A stretch of DNA of 64,000 nt, taken from positions 356,631 to 420,630 of the forward strand of contig JACQCZ010000014.1 in the NCBI GenBank assembly GCA_016201405.1. Reading direction: 5' to 3'. The stretch comes from Candidatus Acetothermia bacterium (GTDB lineage: Bacteria; Bipolaricaulota; Bipolaricaulia; RBG-16-55-9). Both the position numbers and the translations under genes were made by a program. Positions 1 to 7,613 of the stretch are shown one piece after another. The notes under the pieces are model-generated. The model saw nothing but the letters and a program-made list of their open reading frames with translations, did not search any database and was not told where the DNA came from. Numbering within the stretch: position 1 is the first letter of the stretch; each line of letters opens with the position of its first letter.

Positions 1-215
1 CTCCCCAGCTCTTTGCGGTTGATTTTCTGGTCTGAATTGAGAATCCGATTGCCAAAGTGCTCAATAAGCTTGATGTAGACCTCAGTGCCAGGGTTGTAAC
101 TCTCCCAGGCGATGTTATCGACATCAACGACTGCGACGCCAGTCTCCTGGCTCCAAGCCTGAGCAACAAGACTCTTCCCGCTCGCAATTCCGCCCGTCAA
201 GCCCACGATAAGCAT
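1..215 (-). CDS. coaE: Dephospho-CoA kinase, N-terminal part (runs off window edge)
   Basis: Reverse-strand translation MLIVGLTGGIASGKSLVAQAW... has the P-loop GGIASGKS and VDVDNIAWE typical of CoaE; truncated at base 1. Confidence 0.85.
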   Translation of the reverse strand, partial: MLIVGLTGGIASGKSLVAQAWSQETGVAVVDVDNIAWESYNPGTEVYIKLIEHFGNRILNSDQKINRKELG

Positions 216-217
216 GG

Positions 218-919
218 TCAACCTCGTGAAGAGAATTCGAGAGTGCTCTTCCAGCGCCGGTAAAGCTCTGCGGTCGCCTTTACATCTTCCAGGCAGTAGA
301 GCGCGATCTCGCGATGCAGCCCCTGCTCATACATGTTTTTGATCTCAAATCCGGTGATGCCATGGCTCTTGGGGCTCTCAATACCAAAGATGTGGCAGAA
401 GAAATCGAGATTGAATCGCCGGGTCGCTCCATAGAAGGTGAGCTGGTCGAGCAGATCGCAATGAGACCTCGCGTCATAACGGTTGGTCATCAAGTTGCGG
501 GATGGCCTGATTCCATGTAATGCTGAACGCATCATCAAAAAAGGACAATCAAAGCGTCGGCCATTGAAGGTGACGACTCGATCGTAGACGGCAATATCTT
601 TCCAGAATTTCCCCAGAATCTCGGCTTCGCTGCCTGTCTCAAAATGAAAATTTCCATCATCAGACTGCCATGGCTCCTCTTCGAGCCCCTGATAATAGAC
701 TCGACCGCGACCACTCTCTACGTTGGTCATGCCAATAGCAATAACTTGCGCGGTCATCCCATTGAAGGCCAGGCTGCGGAGAATTCGCTCACGTCTCAGC
801 TCTTTTGCCTCCGGTGTCTCTTGTCTTTCCACAGATCGGAGCAGATATTGCTGTTGCTGCTCACCAAAATCTTCGAGAGGGATCGCTACGCTCTCAATGT
901 CAAAGACTAGCTCGGCCAT
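218..919 (-). CDS. Predicted 3'-5' exonuclease, PolB exonuclease-like (RNase H fold)
   Basis: MAELVFDIESV (DIE motif), VVTFNGRRFDCPFL and the C-terminal YCLEDVKATAELY fit a DEDD exonuclease. Confidence 0.8.
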   Translation of the reverse strand: MAELVFDIESVAIPLEDFGEQQQQYLLRSVERQETPEAKELRRERILRSLAFNGMTAQVIAIGMTNVESGRGRVYYQGLEEEPWQSDDGNFHFETGSEAEILGKFWKDIAVYDRVVTFNGRRFDCPFLMMRSALHGIRPSRNLMTNRYDARSHCDLLDQLTFYGATRRFNLDFFCHIFGIESPKSHGITGFEIKNMYEQGLHREIALYCLEDVKATAELYRRWKSTLEFSSRG

Positions 920-1159
920 TCTGTCGGTCCTCCCTATTGAGCTGGCTCAAAACTCGACAGCGCATTGTAACTCTCTGGATGACTCCAAAAAAAGAGACGC
1001 CTGCCCTTGGTCTCCCAATAGAAACGATTTACATCTCATCCTTGTGTTTGTGATGTGGATTACAAAGGAGGTTTCCTATCGAAGGCCCGAGAGAGAAAAG
1101 AACGATTCTAGGTGAAGGTCAATAGACGAATTATCACCATGCATTGTGTATAACTACCC

Positions 1160-2281
1160 ATGAAAGACTCATTTAAAATATATAATAGGCTTATGATGAA
1201 ATCGTCGGCATCAGTTTTCAAACTGCTTATGATTTTAAGTTTTATCTTAACAGTATCAATAATAGTAATTCATGTTTCGGCAGATCAGAAAGAACCGGGC
1301 CCCCCTGGTGATTATGGAGACGCTCCCCAGAATATGCTGTCGGGTTACCGCAGCATCAGCCCTGAGCCGATTGCTACCTTCCCAACGGTCTTTTTTGCTC
1401 CTTTTGATCCGAGCTATATTGTCCACCGCCTTGCCAACCAGGGTGTCATCTTGGGCAAGTCTGTGACCAAAGAGCTCAATGCCAATGTTGTCAATAACGA
1501 TGATGGCGACGATGGCTGGGCTCCTGGAAGCTTTCTGATCTGTCAAAAACCACAGCTTGAGCTCACAGTTACAATCCCAAATAATGTCAACTCTGGCCCA
1601 ATTTATTTCAACTTGCTCGCGGACTGGAACCACGACGGGCGCTGGGCCAAGAGCTCCGAATGCCAGTCCCGCACGGCGGTCACAGATGCAGCTGAGTGGA
1701 CGATCCGCAACCTGCGGCTCGACCAGCCTCCGTACAATCTGAGCCCAGGTTTTAGTGGAACGATCCAGTTGCCAAAGATTCAGACTGGGCCGGATGTTGG
1801 GGAGATGTGGATGCGCTTCACCATTACAACCGTGCCCGTGAGTGAAGATATATTCGTGCCGGAGGAGCGAGGCGGCTTTGGCTGGAATGGCCAAGGGGAT
1901 TTTGATTATGGCGAGACCGAAGATTATTTCAGTTGTGCGCTTAAAGACCGCAGTCATCTTCTATTCAGCTGCCCAGCCAATATCATCGAAGAGGCGCTTC
2001 CAATCAATCATCCTCCGGTGGGGAGAGATGACAATTCCCAGACCGTGAAAAATACCAACATCGTGGTACAAGTCTTGTCCAATGACTTTGATCCTGATGG
2101 GGATAAGATTCTTGTCTTCGACGCCTCCATACCCAACAATGGTCAAGTCTTCATCAACCCAAATAACACAATCAGCTATCTGCCAAAGATGGGATTCCAG
2201 GGCATGGACTCGTTCAATTACACGGTCTGTGATCTAAAAGGGCTCTGCTCCAAAGCGACGGTGCTGGTCACCGTGAAATAA
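1160..2281 (+). CDS. Secreted protein with GEVED-like domain and C-terminal cadherin/Ig-like repeat
   Basis: N-terminal hydrophobic signal; GDYGDAPQNM...DDGDDGW...GEMWMRFTIT...DFDYGETEDYF pattern; C-terminal VVQVLSNDFDPDGDKI...GMDSFNYTVCD. Confidence 0.65.
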   Translation: MKDSFKIYNRLMMKSSASVFKLLMILSFILTVSIIVIHVSADQKEPGPPGDYGDAPQNMLSGYRSISPEPIATFPTVFFAPFDPSYIVHRLANQGVILGKSVTKELNANVVNNDDGDDGWAPGSFLICQKPQLELTVTIPNNVNSGPIYFNLLADWNHDGRWAKSSECQSRTAVTDAAEWTIRNLRLDQPPYNLSPGFSGTIQLPKIQTGPDVGEMWMRFTITTVPVSEDIFVPEERGGFGWNGQGDFDYGETEDYFSCALKDRSHLLFSCPANIIEEALPINHPPVGRDDNSQTVKNTNIVVQVLSNDFDPDGDKILVFDASIPNNGQVFINPNNTISYLPKMGFQGMDSFNYTVCDLKGLCSKATVLVTVK

Positions 2282-2355
2282 GACCCGTTGCAATCCAGCT
2301 TCAAAAAAATTACGCTTGCTCCTAACAAATTCAAGCCAGTCTGAGGAGCATTCTT

Positions 2356-3393
2356 TTGCAAGCAATCATTGATCTTCGCAGCGATACCGTGACAGAGCCC
2401 ACCGAAGCGATGCGCCGAGCTATGGCTCAGGCTAAAGTCGGAGATGATTATTACGGTGAAGACCCCACCATCAAGCGATTAGAGGCATTCGCGGCTGAGA
2501 TTCTGGGGAAAGAGGCCGGGCTCTTCGTCACGAGCGGCACAATGGGAAATCTCGTCTCGATCATGACGCATACCCAGAGGAGCGATGGCGTGATCATGGA
2601 AGAGAATGCCCACTGTTACCACAATGAGAATGGGAATACCGCCGTCATCGCTGGTGTTTTGCCGCTTCCAGTACCTGGCAAGCTGGGTGTCATCCATCCC
2701 GAGTCGGTTGTCGACAATATGCGCGGATCAGAGGTCTTGCACAGCCGGACTCGTCTCATTTGCATTGAAAATACGCACAATGTCGCGGGTGGCACAGTCT
2801 GGCCGCTCGCTGACTTGATTTCCATTCGAGAGGTTGCAGATCGCTTCAACCTGGCAATTCATATAGATGGAGCCAGAGTCTTCAATGCTGCCGTCGCTCT
2901 GGGCGTCGCGCCTGCCAAAATCGCAAACTTTGGAGACTCGGTCACATTCTGTCTCACCAAGGGTCTTGGCTGCCCATATGGCTCGCTCATTGCCGGCGAC
3001 TCTGAGTTTATCATAGAGGCTCGAAGGAATCGCCAGATGGTGGGGGGCGGGTTGCGACAAGGGGGCGTCGTTGCAGCGGCAGGCATTGTGGCACTGGAAT
3101 CGATGATCAAGCGCTTGGCCGAGGATCACAACAATGCAAAAGCTCTTGCCAATGGACTTGTGGAGCTGGGGCTAAAGGTTGATTTAGAGGCCGTTCAGAG
3201 CAATATGGTCTATGTTGAGCTTTCAGGGAGCTCAAAAATCTCGCCCGTCGAATTGGTCCAACAATTGAGAAAAGATGGCATCTGGATCAACACACCCTTC
3301 AAAAGTCGAATGCGTTTTGTCACCCATTATGGCGTTGAAGAGAAGCACATCACTTATACTTTAAAGGCCATCGAGCGTGCACTCAGCAATTAG
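2356..3393 (+). CDS. ltaE: Low-specificity L-threonine aldolase (PLP-dependent)
   Basis: IDLRSDTVTEPTEAMRRAMAQAKVGDDYYGEDPT, HIDGARVFNAAVALGV, FCLTKGLGCPYGS. TTG start. Confidence 0.92.
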   Translation: MQAIIDLRSDTVTEPTEAMRRAMAQAKVGDDYYGEDPTIKRLEAFAAEILGKEAGLFVTSGTMGNLVSIMTHTQRSDGVIMEENAHCYHNENGNTAVIAGVLPLPVPGKLGVIHPESVVDNMRGSEVLHSRTRLICIENTHNVAGGTVWPLADLISIREVADRFNLAIHIDGARVFNAAVALGVAPAKIANFGDSVTFCLTKGLGCPYGSLIAGDSEFIIEARRNRQMVGGGLRQGGVVAAAGIVALESMIKRLAEDHNNAKALANGLVELGLKVDLEAVQSNMVYVELSGSSKISPVELVQQLRKDGIWINTPFKSRMRFVTHYGVEEKHITYTLKAIERALSN

Positions 3394-4175
3394 TGAGCTG
3401 GCGGCTCTATCATGCTCACGCCGGGGATCTGTAGCGCAAGCTGGTAATACATGCCATACTCTTCGATAAAGCTACCCCAAGGGCTGTTATTGACTACTTT
3501 CCAGGCAAACTGCAAGGCATCTCCTTCAACCCAGGCTCCTTGCATGGCATCTCGCAGTCTTGTTTTGGCACGGGATGGCCAGTTCAGTGTAGTTGTGCCA
3601 TTGGGTGGATCAGGACTTGATATTGGGAATGAAGTCAAAAATCCCTGCGCTGGAGCGAAGTCGGTGGAGACCTTGCCCATTCCACTCCAAATCTGATTGT
3701 AGAGAGCATGAAAGGCTTCAGGAGCGCCACGGTAATATTCGCAAACACTCTTCTCTTTTGCGATCAGCTTTACATGAAGGCATTGCCACGGCATATCGGA
3801 GATGGTGTTGTCTGCATACTCATCCTTCCATTGGAAATAGCCGGCCTTTACAAAGCTCTGAAGGGTCTCTTGAAGCTGCGCTTGAGTGAGCTGGGATTGA
3901 TGTACGATCCGTTGCCCGCTCTCTCTGTTTTCGACCCAGATATAGCGCCCGTCGCCCCAAATCTGGGCGTCCGGAATGTAATTGAGCGGCACAATCTGCG
4001 TGACAAAACCGCAACAGAATGTCGCCTGAATGATCGGGTCTATCTGGTTCAGATTCCACTCAAGCTTGATGCTGCTTTGCGATGAGAAGATCCCACAGCC
4101 TGTTATCCAACTGAGACAAAAAATAATGACGATAGAAGTAAATAAAAATCTGCGCACGATTGAGCCTCCTTTCAA
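3390..4175 (-). CDS. Hypothetical lipoprotein
   Basis: Hydrophobic leader ending in lipobox WITGCG; no recognised domain. Confidence 0.6.
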   Translation of the reverse strand: MKGGSIVRRFLFTSIVIIFCLSWITGCGIFSSQSSIKLEWNLNQIDPIIQATFCCGFVTQIVPLNYIPDAQIWGDGRYIWVENRESGQRIVHQSQLTQAQLQETLQSFVKAGYFQWKDEYADNTISDMPWQCLHVKLIAKEKSVCEYYRGAPEAFHALYNQIWSGMGKVSTDFAPAQGFLTSFPISSPDPPNGTTTLNWPSRAKTRLRDAMQGAWVEGDALQFAWKVVNNSPWGSFIEEYGMYYQLALQIPGVSMIEPPAH

Positions 4176-4214
4176 GTCCTTAATAGTACCAGAGCAAATT
4201 TTAGCATTGACACT

Positions 4215-4715
4215 TTAAAGATGGAGGGCCACAAAGAAAAGAATCTGTCCATTGTCATCTTCAATATCCAGTTGTTCTCCATAGAGATGATATCCGCGGA
4301 CCGACCCTAGAAGAGTAAGAAAATGAGCCTCTTGTCTCATGAGGCCATCGGGTGCCGCGCAATATTTTTTTGTGGCGCCAATGCCAGTTATCTTGATCGA
4401 GTCTCCTGAAATTTCATACGACCCGAAGTAATTATTGCAGCCCGAGTCGCCGCTGATCCGCCCCTTCAGGCCAGCGCCAGCCCCCGTAAAGTCGAGCGTG
4501 ATCTCTGTTCCATCGAGGAGGCTCTCTGGATCATTGTCCGTTCCCCAGCCAAAGAGAGTCCAATGAGTTCCCAATATGGCTGGCAGCGAATCTGGAAGCG
4601 CAGTTGAGACGGGTACAGAATTGATCAGTGAGCACCCGGAGAGAGAAGAGAGAGCAACAAGCGCCACAATCAAGATCAAGCTCTTCCACTTAAACAGAAC
4701 TGCCTCCTTGGGCAA
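4215..4715 (-). CDS. META-domain (HslJ-like) lipoprotein; start codon uncertain
   Basis: Lipobox SLSGC; GDSGCNNYFGSYEISGDSIKITGIGATKKYCA is META-domain-like. No obvious ATG start. Confidence 0.7.
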   Translation of the reverse strand: MPKEAVLFKWKSLILIVALVALSSLSGCSLINSVPVSTALPDSLPAILGTHWTLFGWGTDNDPESLLDGTEITLDFTGAGAGLKGRISGDSGCNNYFGSYEISGDSIKITGIGATKKYCAAPDGLMRQEAHFLTLLGSVRGYHLYGEQLDIEDDNGQILFFVALHL

Positions 4716-4797
4716 GCTAAATGGCTAGCCGCACCGAAGAGCGTAGCAGCAAAGCCTACCCGGCTGCAATCTGTGTTGTAAGATAGAAAAGTGAGGG

Positions 4798-4829
4798 CGG
4801 CGGCCCTAAGGAGGCAGATAGGGCCGCCG
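4798..4829. repeat. Strong hairpin (10-bp stem) with SD/anti-SD loop
   Basis: CGGCGGCCCT-aaggaggcagat-AGGGCCGCCG. Confidence 0.8.
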
Positions 4830-5096
4830 TTTAGAGGTTTGTCCTCAAGGTAAAACCCTGCTCGCAAAACTCGCAACGTGGGAAAAACCCTTGAGGCAAA
4901 AGTTGTGATAGGGGGTCAATTTCCTGTTTGCTCTGTCGCTCATGTCTAGCAAGTTCAGTTCGGTTCCTTTTCATTTCCCTTAATGTCACCAGTCTATTCT
5001 CGCAATGGAGCTAAAACATCGTAATAATGTCGGGAGTTTTGAGAGACAAATGAATCAGGTGAGTTGAACTCATCTACATCATTTGATGTAGTGTCC

Positions 5097-5156
5097 TAGG
5101 CTTTGCACAATATCTCAATTCTGCACAAATTCTCACCAGGCTGCACAAAATCTTAC
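5097..5156 (+). repeat. Left-end array of three direct copies of a ctNtgcacaaWaTct-like motif
   Basis: gcacaa cores at 5105, 5123 and 5143. The third copy, gcacaaaatcttac (5143-5156), matches the right end exactly over 14 nt. Confidence 0.7.
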
Positions 5157-5262
5157 ATCTTCTGAATTTTGATAGAGGAGCTAATGTGGTTTTCTAGATC
5201 ACAATGAACCTTGTATTTGCAAGTATGTTGTGATACGTTGGGTAGACAACATAGGAGGGCTT

Positions 5263-5517
5263 ATGGCCGACAGATTGATTGGTCTTGCCGATCCAGATTT
5301 TAAGCAATTTTCTGATGACAGGCAGTGGCTTAACTCTCAATATGAAGAGTACAAGCTGAGATATCCAAATGAGTATGTGGCAATCTATAAGAAGGATTTG
5401 GTTAACCACAATCAAAGCAGTGCAAAATTGCTTACTGATCTCAAGAGCCAGTTAAATGGATCATTCAAGAATGTTGTTATTCAATATATCAATGCTCCAG
5501 TTGTCAGTTCTGATTGA
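5263..5517 (+). CDS. DUF5678-like small protein
   Basis: DRQWLNSQYEEYKLRYPNEYVAIYKKDLVNHNQSSAKLLTDLK resembles the DUF5678 pattern. ATG at 5263 preceded by ggaggg. Confidence 0.6.
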   Translation: MADRLIGLADPDFKQFSDDRQWLNSQYEEYKLRYPNEYVAIYKKDLVNHNQSSAKLLTDLKSQLNGSFKNVVIQYINAPVVSSD

Positions 5518-5966
5518 ATTACATTGGTGTTTGGGGGCATGGGGCATACCCCGAACTAATAGGCAGAATATCTAGTTCAAACCCGCCTTTTAATGGCGAT
5601 ATATCTTTCTGCATAAGTCCAGCCAGCGAGTTTTCGTACATTTCACAAGTGGACTGTGAGCGTTTGGGAATTTCTATGTTATCCGCTCTACAAACAATTC
5701 AGTTCAGGTATCGTGGACGGTTATATGATGGAAAATTGGTGCCATTTTCTAATTTCTTTCCGAATAATGCAGCGGATCGAGTCAATATCCCTGATATTAT
5801 CATTCCTCCCACAATTCAGGTTGCTGGAGAAATAGATAGGCCGAGCATTATTGGCGTGAGTTTTCTCCGCATGTATAACCTTTTGATTGAGAGAAGGCCC
5901 GGACACATAATCGTAACAGATGAAGCTATTCCGTATCCAATGGAAGATAACTCAGAAGAGACTTAG
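5514..5966 (+). CDS. Retropepsin-like (clan AA) protein with degenerate catalytic motif
   Basis: ISFCISPASEFSYISQVDCERLGIS aligns by eye to the xxxVDTGAxxTxIxxxxAxxLGI region; PSIIGVSFLRMYNLLIER resembles the C-terminal ILGxxFLxxFxLxID segment. TTG start overlaps the upstream stop. Confidence 0.5.
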   Translation: MNYIGVWGHGAYPELIGRISSSNPPFNGDISFCISPASEFSYISQVDCERLGISMLSALQTIQFRYRGRLYDGKLVPFSNFFPNNAADRVNIPDIIIPPTIQVAGEIDRPSIIGVSFLRMYNLLIERRPGHIIVTDEAIPYPMEDNSEET

Positions 5967-6016
5967 CATACTTACACCTATTGGGAACTTACGTCAATCC
6001 CAAACTCAAACATTGA

Positions 6017-7185
6017 CTAAATCAGACAGCAAACGTTATGACAAAGCACTTTGCACAACACTTCATTCTCCTGAGCCTTCAGAGTCTTACTCCGCACATG
6101 GGAGCAAAATTTAGCCTTAATCGCGGCAAATGTGCTTTCGACATTCGAGCGCATGTGATACCGAGCAAAGAACTCATCCCGATGGAATGAGAAGTAGTGA
6201 AACATCTTATTCCTGAGTTCATTATCGCTTCTGAAAACAGCCTTATCTTTGAAGGGGATCAGGGCTGTGCCTCCCAGTGAATCTATGAGGTCGAAATTCT
6301 TTCGGGAACTGTAGGCTTTATCGGCTGCAATCTCCTTAATCTGGAAATTCTGTGCCGTTGTTTGAACCAAAGAAGGGAACATCGGGGAATCGTGGCTTTT
6401 AGAGATTTCACACGCTGTAATCACGTTTGTCTTGACCCCTGTCATGATGTGGCACTTGAGCCAATAGTTGGAATTCAGAGACTTCCAGCCCTTCATGCCT
6501 GATCCGTATTTCGTTTCATACCAAGAGTTCTTTCGAGAGGTTGAGAATCCACAGCAAATTGATTCTCGATTGCTGTCAAAGGCTTGCTGCTCTCAATGAT
6601 TAGACCCTTCAGCTTCTCGGTTAGGTCTTCCCGCTCCAAATGATTCAGCACAGAATTGAAGTGCGGAGCTTTAAAGATCAGTCCCTTAGCTTGTGTCTCT
6701 CTCAAGTCCGTTGAGAATTTTCGGGCTGAAAGGGTTGAATAGACCTTCAATGTGGCTGCAAAGGTCATGTCACTATATGGGAGAGGTTTGCGACCACCGG
6801 GAGCTTGTCCTTGCGTTCTGACTGGCTCTGGAAGAGTCTTGCATAGATTGGAGAGCAGGATTTCAAAATATTCCTTCTCCTGAGTTTGTGCAGCATTATA
6901 AGCAGGCCAGTTCTGAGTGTACGATACTTTCACAGTCTTAGTGTTGGTGCTGGAACCATCCTCGTGAACCTCATGCTTTATCGTGAATTCAACGGCGTAT
7001 ATGTGCTTGCAGGGCTGATTCCTCAACTCAAAATCTGGACAATTACACGTTGGGGTCTTGTCCATAAGAACCTGATATTTCCCAAATCCCGTCTGTGACG
7101 GCACAATCCAGACTCTTCCGGTAAATGAGATTGTCTTCTTTGCTGCTATTTCGTGTCCTTTTTGTTCGCGTGTAGTTATTGACAT
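6017..7185 (-). pseudogene. SWIM zinc-finger/DDE transposase, frameshifted (ORFs 7185..6493 and 6496..6017)
   Basis: N-terminal ORF has the SWIM motif CNCPDFELRNQPCKH. The C-terminal ORF has KCHIMTGVKTNVITACEI, ADKAYSSRKN and RSNVESTFAAIKAKF. The two halves are in different frames, with the join near FAVDS/GFSTSR. Confidence 0.8.
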
Positions 7186-7318
7186 AGTGAGGCTTTTCCT
7201 TTCATTTTGATTTACCTAGGAAGCACATTATGATTGGAGTGTGCAGTCTAGGAACCTACGTTTCCTTGGCTGCATTTGGGTGAAGGAGCTGATGACTTCT
7301 TCACCCATGTTTATTATT

Positions 7319-7379
7319 GTACTGCATCTTGCATTACAAGTCAACGCATATCCTTGACATGTGGTGCATATTGCAGTAC
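7319..7379 (+). promoter_or_regulatory. 26-bp imperfect inverted repeat (probable RHH operator) overlapping a possible promoter
   Basis: GTACTGCATCTTGCATTACAAGTCAA / TTGACATGTGGTGCATATTGCAGTAC (20/26 paired, 9-nt spacer). The right arm contains a TTGACA -35-like box. Confidence 0.6.
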
Positions 7380-7406
7380 GCTGTGTTATTAGGAGTGAGA
7401 AATATT

Positions 7407-7613
7407 ATGGGACAAGATAAAACAGAAGTGCTGCAAATTCGGCTTACTGAGAAAGAAAAAGAGGGTTTGCAACTTGCCTCAGATCTGGCAGGGATTTCTC
7501 TTTCATCATGGGTGAGAGAAAGGCTTCGATTGGCCGCGATCAGAGAGTTAGAGGCAGCGAGAAGAAGAGTCCCGTTCATTGAGCCCTTGGCTTTCGGAGA
7601 TGATCATGCCTAG
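7407..7613 (+). CDS. Small ribbon-helix-helix (Arc/MobC-like) DNA-binding protein
   Basis: MGQDKTEVLQIRLTEKEKEGLQLASDLAGISLSSWVRERLRLAA. aggag upstream of ATG 7407. Confidence 0.7.
   Translation: MGQDKTEVLQIRLTEKEKEGLQLASDLAGISLSSWVRERLRLAAIRELEAARRRVPFIEPLAFGDDHA

Noticed and set aside
1256-1957. 233-aa minus-strand ORF
   Set aside because: Antisense to a convincing secreted GEVED-like protein; no domain-like motifs.
4711-4770. Resemblance to a c-di-GMP-I riboswitch on + (gggcaa...gcaaagcc)
   Set aside because: Spacing and the tetraloop/receptor pattern do not fit the consensus, and no + strand gene lies directly downstream.
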